Origin: Stieleria marina
GTDB lineage: Bacteria; Planctomycetota; Planctomycetia; Pirellulales; Pirellulaceae
Assembly: GCA_007741555.1 (NCBI GenBank)
Contig: CP036526.1
Coordinates: 4,588,001-4,652,000, forward strand
Reading direction: 5' to 3'
Length of the DNA: 64,000 nucleotides
Below, one piece after another: positions 45,731 to 54,744 of this stretch; within the stretch, counting starts at the first letter, position 1, and every line of letters begins with the position of its first letter. The notes beneath the pieces are model-generated. The model saw only the letters and a list, made by a program, of their open reading frames with translations, had not been told where the DNA came from and ran no database searches. The position numbers and the translations under genes are program-made.

Positions 45731-46852
45731 TTACTGCACAAGTCCTTCGGTGACTTGCAGGAAAACGTCTTCCAGGCTCTTTTGATGAGCCGTGATTTCG
45801 GCGACCGCATAACCTTGCCCGACCAACCACGTCACCAGATCGGCTTGGCCCGTCTCATCTCCGTCAAATTCAAACCGGATCAAATCACCGTCCACCAACG
45901 GTGGCGCACATCCGATCTTGACGGCCAATTCGTTGGACGCCTTCGCTGCGTCATTCAGAATACGAATTGTCAGCTCACGCTGGTTCTGTCGCTGTTGTTG
46001 AATTTCATTGACGGTGCCGGTCGCCAGTAGTTGGCCTTGTTCGATGATGCCGACCGAATCGCATATTTCGGCCAGCTCCGTCAAAATATGGCTGCTGATC
46101 AAGACCGTTTTGCCCTGCTGTGCTAGTTCGCGAATCATTTTGCGAAGCTGAATTCTGGCTCGCGGATCCAGGCCGGCCGCGGGTTCATCCAAAATGATGA
46201 CCGAAGGGTTGTGCACTAACGCTCGCCCCAAACACAAACGCTGCTTCATGCCTTTGCTAAGGCCACGGATGGGTTTGTCGGCCATTTTCTCGGTGCCGGT
46301 GAAACCCAACACCCACTTCAAACGTTCGTTTCGTTCGCTGCCTGTCAGACCGTAGGCGCGAGCAAAGAAGTCCAGGTATTCGACACAATTCACATCGCGG
46401 TACGTTCCAAACGAATCAGGCATAAACCCTAATCGTCGACGCACCAATTCTGGATCATTGACGACAGACAAACCATCAATGAACGCGTCGCCGTAAGATG
46501 GCAAATCCAAAGTCGCCAGGATTCGCATCGACGTGGTTTTGCCAGCCCCGTTGGGCCCGATGTAACCAAAGACGTGGCCGCGTTGAACACCGAACGAGAT
46601 ATCGCTGACCGCACGCGTCTTGCCAAAAAAGCGATGCAACCGACGCAGTTCAATGCAATCGTTGTTCCCCGTGTGAACTCCAGGCAACCGCGTTGCCGAC
46701 TGGGCAATCACTGCTGGACTGGCTGCTGGGCTGGCTACTGGGCTGGCTACTGGGCTGGCCGCATCAGTGCCTAAAATCTGTGCCGCATTCTGGCTCAGGC
46801 CTTCATTTGGCAGTTCGCTGGATTCCTGATTCGGTTCGTTTTCAAAGTTCAT
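45731..46852 (-). CDS. ABC transporter ATP-binding protein (ABC-2/GldA-like)
   Basis: An N-terminal tail of about 60 residues contains a four-residue repeat (ASPV/ASPA) encoded by 12-bp DNA repeats (46711-46759). The ATPase then shows Walker A GYIGPNGAGKTTSM, a Q-loop region LGFMPDSFGTYRDV, signature GLSKGMKQRLCLGRALV, Walker B SVIILDEPAAGLD and switch LISSHIL. The C-terminal part (ELTIRILNDAAKASNEL) is like the accessory domain of ABC-2 exporters and gliding-type GldA proteins. Its ATG overlaps the stop of the upstream gene by 4 bases (ATGA), so it is the last gene of a three-gene operon. No permease of the usual ABC-2 fold is recognised in the operon. Confidence 0.93.
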   Translation of the reverse strand: MNFENEPNQESSELPNEGLSQNAAQILGTDAASPVASPVASPAASPAVIAQSATRLPGVHTGNNDCIELRRLHRFFGKTRAVSDISFGVQRGHVFGYIGPNGAGKTTSMRILATLDLPSYGDAFIDGLSVVNDPELVRRRLGFMPDSFGTYRDVNCVEYLDFFARAYGLTGSERNERLKWVLGFTGTEKMADKPIRGLSKGMKQRLCLGRALVHNPSVIILDEPAAGLDPRARIQLRKMIRELAQQGKTVLISSHILTELAEICDSVGIIEQGQLLATGTVNEIQQQRQNQRELTIRILNDAAKASNELAVKIGCAPPLVDGDLIRFEFDGDETGQADLVTWLVGQGYAVAEITAHQKSLEDVFLQVTEGLVQ

Positions 46853-49119
46853 GGCAATGTCCCAAACACGAACCGAACGCTGGCGACCGACTGCGCCTCG
46901 GGCACCCAGATGGCGTCCGCACTGATGTCAGCCAACGCGATGAAATAGCCTTTGGGCAATTCGCCCGACACCTGCAAATTCTGCTGCAACCAAAACTCAA
47001 ACACTCCATCGGTCACGATACGGCTCGGATCACCGGTGCGGCGGTTGGTAATCGAAATCAGGTCCCGTGTTCGGCTGCTGTAACTGCGACGGTTCACTTC
47101 GCGGGTCGATGAGATCGGCCGATGGTCGTTGTAAAGACCGCCCAACATTTCCGAAGCGATGTTTTGGGTCGCACGATCACAAGTCACATCCGTCTGATTG
47201 GCCGACATTTCCTGGATCGACCAGTAGACACCTTTGCGATCACGCATCACCACGTTGCGAAGATCAAAATCAAATTCGTTGGATGCCGTCGGCGTTTTGT
47301 CCGCGGACTTGCGTGGAATCATACGCAGTCGGCCGAGATTCAGTCGCGGATGATGAACGACAAATTGCTTTTGCGCCCGCGACGGCAAAAACTTTTTATC
47401 AAACTGTTGCCCGCCGCCGGTCACCACAACGCGTCCCATCGAAGCATCATTTCGTCGATTCAAAGTCTCCCAACTTTGGTCATCTAAGTCCGGGTAGACC
47501 ATGACTTCGTCATCCGCTGCAAACGCAATCCCGTCGACAGGGCGAACACCCGAAAAATACGTCCCGCGAATTCGCTCTCCGGCATCTCCCGACGCACCAT
47601 CAACCCAGGTGACTTGCCGGACTCGCGTCTGCGTGCCAAATCCATCTGCCAGCACCCCGTAGATCAACATCATTGCCGTCGTGACCAACGCCAACACCGG
47701 TGCGATCGCAAACATCAAGTAGCCGCGACCTGATTTTGTGGTTTGTCGATAAGCGACCGGCCCCACCAGAACTACAAACAGCGTTAGCAGCCCCATGAAC
47801 GTGTAAACGGGCGGCTGGGCAACACCGGGGATCAACCAGCGACGAACTCGCTGATCGCCCAACAGCGGATCGACCCCGCGTCGCAACATCGGCGACTGTC
47901 GGAAACCAAACGTACGGGCAACCACTGAAAGATCGTGTTCACTCAGATCGCTTGCTTGGTCGATTCCGATCAACTGTCCCGCCGCGACATTTGTCAGCCA
48001 AATCCGCTGGGTCTGACTTGGGTCAGGTCGCTTGAGCAGCATCTTATCAATGCGTTGTTGCAATTCGGCCGGTTTGGTCGACATCATTCCGGGCGGCAAA
48101 GAAGCCGCCACGCCATCGTAGGCTCGAAAGAAACCATTGGCCGACTGTCGCTTTTGCTCAAGCTTGATTTCGCGGATCGCGTCTTCCAATTGACGCAGCG
48201 CATCGCGGTAGTTCGCATGCACGGTATCCGAAGCGTTTTTGACTAGCCATGCATTCGCCGCACTAACCGTCGGCGTGACATCCAAGTCCTCTGCAAGTGA
48301 GGCGATCGATTCGGCATCAAAGACGATGATCGTGCCTCCGCAAAGCAACCATTTTCGCAAAGCCGAATATTGCCGCGAGCGGACTGCCTTGAACGTGCGA
48401 AGCTGACTCTGCTGAAACACGACCGCATCAAACGCTTGATAACCTCGCCAATCGGTCGGCAGTTCATCGGGCGACACTACCTTGCGGGTCACTTCCGATG
48501 GATTCTGTTGCGGAGCTCGCCCCGTCACCGCGGAGTTTCTTATCGGGTAAAGCTGATCCACAAACGAATCGACCTGAGAACGTTTGTCGGCTTCGCAAAC
48601 GATTAGCCAATCAATCACGTTCTCGTTTTCCAACGCTTTTAAATTGGAACGAAACGAGCGACGTAGCAGTTCACCGATTTCGGCGGAGTAGTCTTCACGT
48701 TCGACATTGGAATCGAACAATCGAATCTTGTAACCGTTGCCGGTCGACCATTTGGGTAGCAATCGCGAAACCGTTGCGACTTTTGTTCCCTGGTCGATTG
48801 AGATGGGGATATCCAGCGTCATCCCACTTTGCGGCGGCGAGTGTCCCCCTTCGACAGGCTCCAATCGCAACACCAATCGCCGATCAGCCGCAAAAGTGCT
48901 GATCGCTTTGACGCGGATGTCGACCGCCATGTACCCCGGTGACTTGGGCTGATTCCATGTAAACAGGACCGTGTAGCCTTTGGTCTTGGCCGGATCGGTC
49001 GGCAACACCAGTGACTGCGTGTCCGGGGTCGTCAACACTGCCAAGCATTCGGGCGCCACGAAGAAAAATATCGCAGCGAACGACGCTAGTCTCAACCATC
49101 CAAGCCCGCGAGGGTTCAT
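46849..49119 (-). CDS. Large membrane protein of the ABC operon, partly GldG/DUF4350-like in plan
   Basis: 756 residues. The signal/anchor is WLRLASFAAIFFFVAPECLA. Residues 30-320 contain a beta/alpha segment (DWRGYQAFDAVVFQQSQLRTF, WLLCGGTIIVFDAES) similar to GATase-like domains of ABC accessory proteins. Around residues 430-510 two or three membrane spans follow (YTFMGLLTLFVVLVGPVAY, YLMFAIAPVLALVTTAMMLIYGVL). A beta-rich C-terminal part completes the protein. It overlaps genes on both sides by 4 bases (ATGA), so the three are translationally coupled. It has the general plan of GldG-type partners of an ABC ATPase, but without detectable permease helices in number. AGREED motifs cannot be named; family assignment is tentative. 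Confidence 0.72.
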   Translation of the reverse strand: MNPRGLGWLRLASFAAIFFFVAPECLAVLTTPDTQSLVLPTDPAKTKGYTVLFTWNQPKSPGYMAVDIRVKAISTFAADRRLVLRLEPVEGGHSPPQSGMTLDIPISIDQGTKVATVSRLLPKWSTGNGYKIRLFDSNVEREDYSAEIGELLRRSFRSNLKALENENVIDWLIVCEADKRSQVDSFVDQLYPIRNSAVTGRAPQQNPSEVTRKVVSPDELPTDWRGYQAFDAVVFQQSQLRTFKAVRSRQYSALRKWLLCGGTIIVFDAESIASLAEDLDVTPTVSAANAWLVKNASDTVHANYRDALRQLEDAIREIKLEQKRQSANGFFRAYDGVAASLPPGMMSTKPAELQQRIDKMLLKRPDPSQTQRIWLTNVAAGQLIGIDQASDLSEHDLSVVARTFGFRQSPMLRRGVDPLLGDQRVRRWLIPGVAQPPVYTFMGLLTLFVVLVGPVAYRQTTKSGRGYLMFAIAPVLALVTTAMMLIYGVLADGFGTQTRVRQVTWVDGASGDAGERIRGTYFSGVRPVDGIAFAADDEVMVYPDLDDQSWETLNRRNDASMGRVVVTGGGQQFDKKFLPSRAQKQFVVHHPRLNLGRLRMIPRKSADKTPTASNEFDFDLRNVVMRDRKGVYWSIQEMSANQTDVTCDRATQNIASEMLGGLYNDHRPISSTREVNRRSYSSRTRDLISITNRRTGDPSRIVTDGVFEFWLQQNLQVSGELPKGYFIALADISADAIWVPEAQSVASVRFVFGTLP

Positions 49120-49580
49120 AAAGGCCTCTCACGGGGGGACATGATTTGCGGCGGCAGCTGCCCATCGGCAAACGGATTGTCGCTGCGCAAATCGGGGTCG
49201 CGATGCGGAACCAGCAAAATACAACCGCCCGACGCGAGCAGAAAGGCGATGACCGGGAACAACGAAAATCCGGCAAAGCGAACGCCTGCCAGCTCCGCGA
49301 TCGCCAGCGCGATGGCCAGCAAAATGTCTGCCATGCCGACGATCCGCCGAAAAACCGCCGCTCGCCAAGCCAGCAGAAACAGCACCAAAAAAACGACAAA
49401 GCAAGCGACCAAAAACACGGCCGCGGTCAACAACGCTCCGGCGAACTGCCCGCCGTTACCAGCCATCCGAGCGATCGCGGCCAAAACGGCGCACACCGAC
49501 GTGATGACAAACATCATCCGAAAGGACACGCGGGGCAGCAATCGGCTGCGCAACAGGGGTTCGACCGACGGTGAGTTCAC
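49116..49580 (-). CDS. Small membrane protein, first gene of the ABC operon
   Basis: 154 residues from a GTG at 49580; an ATG at residue 22 (MMFVITSVCAVLAAIARM) is an alternative. Three to four hydrophobic segments: FVITSVCAVLAAIARM, FAGALLTAAVFLVACFVVFLVLFLL, MADILLAIALAIAELAGV and LFPVIAFLLASGGCILLV. The C-terminal 25 residues are polar with NPFADGQLPP. Its stop overlaps the ATG of the 756-residue protein. Together with that gene it could supply the membrane part for the ABC ATPase. I do not recognise the family. Confidence 0.68.
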   Translation of the reverse strand: MNSPSVEPLLRSRLLPRVSFRMMFVITSVCAVLAAIARMAGNGGQFAGALLTAAVFLVACFVVFLVLFLLAWRAAVFRRIVGMADILLAIALAIAELAGVRFAGFSLFPVIAFLLASGGCILLVPHRDPDLRSDNPFADGQLPPQIMSPRERPL

Positions 49581-49981
49581 AATGGATCGCGGGTTGTGAA
49601 TTTTTTTAACAGATCATGGGGCTTCCTGACAAACGCTTGCCAGCGTGTGTGTGCAAGACGCCAAATTTCAGGAATCGCAATTCTAACGTGTATTGCGATT
49701 CATGGTTGACACTTTGTTCATCTTCGCCCGAACGTGGACAAACTTTCCACACGTCAAACTTCGCCTAGGCAGAGCGTCCCGACACGGAAATCGCCGGACA
49801 TTCAGCGATTACACCCCCAGCATCTTCACCTTTGGCTCGCCTGACTTTACCGTACTAGTGATCACTGCTGAGCGACGTTTTTACTTCGTTGGCACAGGAG
49901 CGATTCGGACTTTGACCGGTGTTGGTCGAGTCCTCCTATCAATTGCCTGCGACTTCCACGACGGCCCTCCAAACGCGACGG
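49581..49981. other. Divergent intergenic region, no gene supported
   Basis: About 400 bases between the ABC operon start and the acidic hypothetical gene. Short frames around 49693-49998 (plus) have no motif. A promoter for each direction must lie here; none could be fixed. Confidence 0.45.
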
Positions 49982-51151
49982 ATGCACATGACACCTGACG
50001 AATCTTACCAAGCACCTTTTGATACAGACGAAACGGCGACCGACACGGCTCCACAAAGCAGTGAGAGCGTCACCAGCGAAACAACTGACGTCGACCCATC
50101 CGATCACGAACCGCTTGACCCGGAAGCAGCGGAAGCCAAGGAAGCTTGGGAATCGGACGCTCCCGAAGCCGACACCTCAAGCACAGAAAGCACCGTGGCA
50201 GAAAACACCACCGCAGAGGCTTTGGATACCGAAGCCCAAGAAACCGAAAGCTCGGATACCCAGGCTGCTGCCAGCGAAACCAGCACCGACAGTGCCTCAG
50301 TGATCGATAGTGATTCTGCGGCTGACAGTGTTTCTGTGGCTGACAGTGTTTCCGTGGCTGACAGTGACATCGACGACAACCCGGAACTTTCGGAACTGGC
50401 CAGCCCGTTTGTCGGTCAATGGAACAATTTGATCAGCACGACCAACTGGGAAAAGGGACGCATCATCGGCCAGTGGCGCGAAGCACTGATCGAATCCGGT
50501 GTCGACGCGACTCAGTATTCCGACGAAGCTTGGGCACGACGTGTCGGCGGCGTGACCGCGCCGCACGTGGGACGTCTTCGCCGCGTCTACGATCGCTTTG
50601 GTTCGACGTACGCGACGTACGATGACGTTTTCTGGAGCCACTTTCTGGCAGCGATTGATTGGGATGACGCACCGTTGTGGCTCGAAGGAGCATCCAAGGA
50701 ACGGTGGAGTGTCAGCATCATGCGTGAAAAACGCTGGCAGGCGACGGGCGCGGTCGAATCGAAACGTCCGACTAACAGTGAGATCATCGAAGTCGAACTC
50801 GACGAAGACGTTACGCTGCCGGCCCAGGGTGGCGGACGCGAAAAAGAGTACGACGGCGATTCCGGTGGCGTCGCCAGCGGACCGGTTTACGAAGCACCGG
50901 ATTTTGGTGACGAAGAAGAATTGGCACCGATGAATCAGAACGGCGAAGGTGCCGATGGCGAAGCGGTCGAACCGCCCAAGCCAACGGTGCAGCCCTTTGT
51001 AGGGCTCCCCAAGTTGCCTGACGATCTTGCCGACGCTGTCGAATCGCTCAAGTTATCCCTCCTTCGTCACAAGACAGCCGGCTGGAATGATGTCAGCGAA
51101 GAGGATGTGCAGAAGTACCTCGATGCGATTGGCGTCATGCTGCGAGCGTAA
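49982..51151 (+). CDS. Acidic, partly disordered hypothetical protein
   Basis: Residues 1-135 are Glu/Asp/Ser/Thr/Ala rich and disordered, with an 18-base DNA repeat (50321-50366, ADSVSV units). The ordered middle is FVGQWNNLISTTNWEKGRIIGQWREALIESG and ARRVGGVTAPHVGRLRRVYDRFGSTYATYDDVFWSHFLAAIDWDDA, aromatic-rich and helical. A last helical part follows (PFVGLPKLPDDLADAVESLKLSLLRHK). No signal peptide or membrane span, so likely cytosolic. Start may be the ATG at 49982 or the second at 49988. I do not recognise the family; the middle domain looks conserved enough to be a real planctomycete family. Confidence 0.72.
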   Translation: MHMTPDESYQAPFDTDETATDTAPQSSESVTSETTDVDPSDHEPLDPEAAEAKEAWESDAPEADTSSTESTVAENTTAEALDTEAQETESSDTQAAASETSTDSASVIDSDSAADSVSVADSVSVADSDIDDNPELSELASPFVGQWNNLISTTNWEKGRIIGQWREALIESGVDATQYSDEAWARRVGGVTAPHVGRLRRVYDRFGSTYATYDDVFWSHFLAAIDWDDAPLWLEGASKERWSVSIMREKRWQATGAVESKRPTNSEIIEVELDEDVTLPAQGGGREKEYDGDSGGVASGPVYEAPDFGDEEELAPMNQNGEGADGEAVEPPKPTVQPFVGLPKLPDDLADAVESLKLSLLRHKTAGWNDVSEEDVQKYLDAIGVMLRA

Positions 51152-51252
51152 AATACGCACGCGCGGATTTGCATCAAGCTACCTTTTAGGCAAACTTTGT
51201 CGTTCATAACGACGATTCAAAGTGACATCCAAGTTGACGAACTGAAATCCAG

Positions 51253-51274
51253 CGAGCGAACGCCTGTTCGCTCG
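51253..51274 (+). terminator. Perfect 9-bp hairpin, probable terminator
   Basis: CGAGCGAAC-GCCT-GTTCGCTCG lies about 100 bases after the acidic gene stop and about 30 bases before the ATG of the next gene. It is followed by GATTTGGTTT, a poor T-run. It may end the upstream transcript or structure the leader of the next one. Confidence 0.6.
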
Positions 51275-51302
51275 GATTTGGTTTAATTCCGGAGGCCACT
51301 TG

Positions 51303-52073
51303 ATGAAACGTTGGATCATCGCAGTCGCGTTTGTCGCCTTCTGCCACTATCCGCTGTTCGCACAATCTGCATCCCGACTTGCTAGCCCCTCAGCGATTCC
51401 GCTGAGCTTGCCGCTGGGTCTGCCGCCCAGCTTGCCTCAATTTGCACTGGCACAAATAATCGGCGATGAGACGGTGCACGTCGACTTTGTCCGCGCGGAG
51501 GCTAATTCCGCCTCACGCGCAGCTGTCCCCGTCCGTCTCGCGGACCACTTTGACACGCCTGCCAGCAAAGCGTCAGCACATGGCCGTTCCACCACGACGG
51601 AACTGCAATCTTACGAAGCGCAGGTGCCGTATGTTGTCAAGAAAAAACAGCAGTACACGGTGCAGGTTCCTTACCAGCAAGAGATCACCGACGACGATGG
51701 CCGTCAACGCAGCGTCACTCGAACTCGTTCGGAAATCCGCCATCGCATCGTATCGACGACGCTGATGAGAACAGAAAAACGAACGCGCACCGCCGTGGTA
51801 CACAGCGATGGATCGACCACTCGATCCGCTAGCGAATCGCAAACCTCAAAGTCGTTTGCCAAAACACAATGGAAACCCGCACCGCATAGTATGGCATTGA
51901 ACTTGGCCGATATCGTGTTTTCGTCACCGCGAGGCGAAGCGGTGCCTGCCAACGTAGCGGCCAAACAATTGCTGGTTCGCCAGCCCGTCGTTTTCCTAGA
52001 CAATGACGATCGATTGTCGCCGTACTTTCAACAGCTAGTGTGCCCCGAGACGCTAGTGGTGCGGCGGAAATAG
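51303..52073 (+). CDS. Secreted hypothetical protein
   Basis: The ATG at 51303 has a good binding site GGAGG seven bases upstream; the TTG one codon earlier is unlikely. Signal peptide MKRWIIAVAFVAFCHYPLFAQ. The mature part is rich in Ser, Thr and Arg, with a repeat-like segment SYEAQVPYVVKKKQQYTVQVPY (the VPYVVKKKQQYTVQVPYQQE pattern of some planctomycete secreted proteins) and a final VFLDNDDRLSPYFQQLVCPETLV. No catalytic motif. Likely periplasmic or surface protein of unknown function. Confidence 0.78.
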   Translation: MKRWIIAVAFVAFCHYPLFAQSASRLASPSAIPLSLPLGLPPSLPQFALAQIIGDETVHVDFVRAEANSASRAAVPVRLADHFDTPASKASAHGRSTTTELQSYEAQVPYVVKKKQQYTVQVPYQQEITDDDGRQRSVTRTRSEIRHRIVSTTLMRTEKRTRTAVVHSDGSTTRSASESQTSKSFAKTQWKPAPHSMALNLADIVFSSPRGEAVPANVAAKQLLVRQPVVFLDNDDRLSPYFQQLVCPETLVVRRK

Positions 52074-52141
52074 ATCGTGAGAGATCGCCGGATGCCGCGG
52101 GAACGCAAACCGCTGTTTTGGCCGCTATTTTGGCCGAACGT

Positions 52142-52879
52142 TCAATTCAAGCTAAATGGCGGCGGGAATCGCTTCTCACCTTCGCTGACGTTCTCCAACG
52201 ATTGCTCTTCGGCCGACACGCTGTGCAGCTTGATGTCGCCCGACTTGAGCAGTTTGATCAGCGTCTGAGCACGTTGGTCCACGTCGGGCTGGGCTAATAG
52301 ATCCAACTTTTGCTCGATTCCAAATGGCAACGTGTAGCCGATGATGTCGGTGATCGGACCGAGCCCCATTTGTCCCGCCATCAATTCGCACAAATTCTGT
52401 TGAACTGTGTTGGACTGCGGGATGATGCCGCCAAAGGTTTCTAAGAGCGAAGATTTCAGAGCCACTCGAAACTCCGATCCCGACGGCGGGTATACGTCGT
52501 CTTGAACATCGACTTCGGCCATCCGGAACGGTCGGCCGGTATCCAACTCGCGAATAATTTTTGCTCGTCGCGATCCAACCAGCAAAATATTGTGACGTTG
52601 TTCGTCAGTTTCGACGTGCGAAATGATTTTGCCAATGCAGACCGTCGATGCGATCGGAGGCTGATTGTCCACGATCGATGTGGGACCGCCAGTCAGCGTG
52701 GTCATCGCGATCAATTGGTCACCGGCCAACGAATCGGCAAGCATCTCGCAGTACCGTGGTTCAAAAATATGCAACGGTTGCATCGCATGCGGAAACAGCA
52801 CCGTTTCGGGCAACGGGAAAAGTCGCACACGACCATCAAAGTCGTCCGGCAGTCGAGTGGCTGCGTCAATATCGGCCAT
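52142..52879 (-). CDS. LON peptidase N-terminal (substrate-binding) domain protein
   Basis: 245 residues. The LON-N pattern is clear: VRLFPLPETVLFPHAMQPLHIFEPRYCEMLADSLAGDQLIAM, then ICIGKI-like VCIGKIISHVETDEQRHNILLVGSRRAKIIRE. The AAA+ and protease domains of Lon are absent, as in the usual stand-alone family. The C-terminal part is helical (NLCELMAGQMGLGPITDIIGYTLPFG). Role unclear; stand-alone LON-N proteins may bind unfolded substrates. The gene lies downstream of the Bax-inhibitor gene on the same strand (117-base gap). Confidence 0.92.
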   Translation of the reverse strand: MADIDAATRLPDDFDGRVRLFPLPETVLFPHAMQPLHIFEPRYCEMLADSLAGDQLIAMTTLTGGPTSIVDNQPPIASTVCIGKIISHVETDEQRHNILLVGSRRAKIIRELDTGRPFRMAEVDVQDDVYPPSGSEFRVALKSSLLETFGGIIPQSNTVQQNLCELMAGQMGLGPITDIIGYTLPFGIEQKLDLLAQPDVDQRAQTLIKLLKSGDIKLHSVSAEEQSLENVSEGEKRFPPPFSLN

Positions 52880-52995
52880 GAAAAGTGCGCCTGCGAGGAA
52901 CCGTCTTCACCACTCCGCCAACCAGGTCATTGGCCGTTCGGAGCGACGCGGCCATTTGATTAGGGTTGCTTGATGGGGTAGCTGTCGCCATCTGA

Positions 52996-53715
52996 TCAGT
53001 CGTCTGATGCAAACATCATTGCGATCCGCAGCACGTACCAGAAAAGCAATACGAGCGACGCGAACAAGGCGAGCGACGCGGCTACGTGTTGGTCGGTGTT
53101 GTAGTGGTGAATGACGTTGGAAGTGTCGTAGAGGATGTAGCCGCATGCCAAGGCGATCATGGCTCCACAGAAAAACAGCCCCAGCGAAAATCCGCAGATC
53201 ATTCCTGCGACAATGGCTGCCAGGGCAGCAAATCCGGCGATGGCTAAGTACTTGCCCCACGATGACAGATCAACATTGGTCATCATCACAAACGCGGTCA
53301 GACAACCAAAACACATCACCGAAATGATGCCAGCCATCAGCGGCAGATTCGGGTCCATCAGCATGGACACATACAGCAGCGGCAGCAAAATCACGGACTC
53401 GGCCACCACATAAAGCCCCAGTCCAGCGTACTGGCCGCCTTTGGAAACGCTGCTGGTCGCCCAGGATCGAGCCATCCAGCTGACGCCCATGTAGGCACCC
53501 AGGACTAGCAGCCACCCCATCCCGCTCATTTTCTGAACCAGGCCCCGCATCATGTCTTCGGGAACGACCGTAAAAATCACGGTCTCCAGAGCAACCAGAG
53601 CCAATACGGCACCGGCGACGTGCAAATACGTGCGGCGAATGAAAGCCGCCCTCGCGGATTCTTCCGCAAAGGCGACCGGGACTGCTGCCGAAGCGTAAGG
53701 GTTGACGTTGCTCAT
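52996..53715 (-). CDS. Bax inhibitor-1 / YccA family membrane protein
   Basis: The ATG at 53715 (MSNVNPYASAAVPVAFAEE) was chosen; the frame is open to 53862 but that part has no similarity. Seven spans are visible: THL-AGAVLALVALETVIF, LLVLGAYMGVSWMA, GLGLYVVAESVILLPLLYV, AGIISVMCFGCLTAFVMM, YLAIAGFAALAAIVAGMICG, LGLFFCGAMIALACGYILYDTSNVIH and ASLALFASLVLLFWYVLRIAMM. The ILYDTSNVIHH Asp motif and the final short Asp-rich tail match the family. Members leak or bind Ca2+ or interact with FtsH; here probably in the inner membrane. Confidence 0.92.
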   Translation of the reverse strand: MSNVNPYASAAVPVAFAEESARAAFIRRTYLHVAGAVLALVALETVIFTVVPEDMMRGLVQKMSGMGWLLVLGAYMGVSWMARSWATSSVSKGGQYAGLGLYVVAESVILLPLLYVSMLMDPNLPLMAGIISVMCFGCLTAFVMMTNVDLSSWGKYLAIAGFAALAAIVAGMICGFSLGLFFCGAMIALACGYILYDTSNVIHHYNTDQHVAASLALFASLVLLFWYVLRIAMMFASDD

Positions 53716-53920
53716 GCTATTTCTCTTCGTTGCCCAGATATTCGGTTCGCAATCGCGAAACGGCAGATGGTTTGGATTAAGGTACGCAGGTGGCCAGTTG
53801 AACGTTCGCGTCGGTAAATCTTCCGTGACGTGACTATTTTTCGCAAAAGTGCAATTCGTCATGTCCCGGTCGACGTTTTAAATATAGCAAGCCGTCCACT
53901 AAAAGTGTCAGAGCAAATGA

Positions 53921-53950
53921 TTGACAGCCCTACGGCCTGTGCCGGACAAT
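53921..53950 (+). promoter_or_regulatory. Candidate sigma-70 promoter of dcd
   Basis: TTGACA (53921-53926), 18-base spacer, GACAAT (53945-53950). Transcription would start near 53957, giving a leader of about 170 bases that contains the long hairpin. On the other strand CTGACA-N19-TATATT (53911-53881) may serve the Bax-inhibitor gene. Confidence 0.5.
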
Positions 53951-53988
53951 CAGTGGCGACCAAGTCGGTCAGAATCGGAGCCGTGAAG

Positions 53989-54059
53989 GCCCGAGGGTGA
54001 TTTCCTCTGCAGTCTCTGTCCGCGGGGGGAGAGAATCGAAGAGGAAATCACTCCCGGGC
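53989..54059 (+). promoter_or_regulatory. Long imperfect hairpin in the dcd leader
   Basis: Arms GCCCGAGGGTGATTTCCTCT (53989-54008) and AGAGGAAATCACTCCCGGGC (54040-54059) pair over 20 bases with two mismatches and a 31-base loop holding CGCGGGGGGAGAGAATC. It lies between the promoter candidate and the ATG at 54127. It may be a regulatory RNA, a leader structure or a repeat element. Confidence 0.6.
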
Positions 54060-54126
54060 TTTCCCAGCTCGACCAGTTTTGACCGAACATTCCATCACGC
54101 TTGCTGCTACAGGATGATTTCAAGCA

Positions 54127-54705
54127 ATGCTTCTCTCGGGTGAAGAAATCAAGCGGCGTCTGGGTGGTGACCTTGGCATCGAACCATTCGACGAAAGTCG
54201 TCTGAATCCCAACAGCTACAACCTTTCGTTGCACAACGAGCTGTTGGTCTACGAAGAAGTCGTCTTGGACGCGGCGGTTCCCAACCGGTACCGCCGGCTG
54301 GAGATCCCCGTTGAAGGCCTCACGCTGCAGCCCAATTTTTTGTACTTGGGTCGCACGGTCGAAACGACCGAGACGCACCACTTGGTGCCAATGATCCAAG
54401 GCCGCAGTTCGCTCGGACGACTGGGACTTTTTATCAATCCAGGCGGCAGTATCGGTGATGTCGGCTACTGCGGGACATGGACGCTGGAAATGCACTGCGT
54501 CCAACCGGTGCGAATTTATCCTGGAATGCAGATCTGTCAGATCTATTATTCGCCGCTGATTGGCGAAGGGACAGAGTATTGCAGCGAAAAGTACCAGCAC
54601 AGCGCCGATATCAAACCTAGCAAGATGTACCAAGAGCTAGGCGGCGACACGGGCGATACGCAAATGGAGCTCAAATTTGAAGAGCTCGCTCGAGCGGCGA
54701 AATAA
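54127..54705 (+). CDS. dcd: dCTP deaminase
   Basis: 192 residues, the family length. The core is NPNSYNLSLHNELLVYEE, then the active-site loop IQGRSSLGRLGLFI with Arg and Ser that hold the triphosphate, and TWTLEMHC with the catalytic Glu. The end SEKYQHSADIKPSKMYQEL matches the C-terminal lid. The enzyme turns dCTP into dUTP; some relatives also split dUTP to dUMP, and the motif version here does not settle which form this is. It stands alone on the plus strand, with a long structured leader and a convergent rluD-type gene after it. Confidence 0.93.
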   Translation: MLLSGEEIKRRLGGDLGIEPFDESRLNPNSYNLSLHNELLVYEEVVLDAAVPNRYRRLEIPVEGLTLQPNFLYLGRTVETTETHHLVPMIQGRSSLGRLGLFINPGGSIGDVGYCGTWTLEMHCVQPVRIYPGMQICQIYYSPLIGEGTEYCSEKYQHSADIKPSKMYQELGGDTGDTQMELKFEELARAAK

Positions 54706-54744
54706 GCTTGCAGCTGCGGAGTCAGTGCAAGTGATCGGCGTTGC

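Noticed and set aside
46711-46759. 12-bp tandem repeats in the ABC ATPase gene as a phase-variation switch
   Set aside because: The unit is a multiple of three, so changes in copy number keep the frame.
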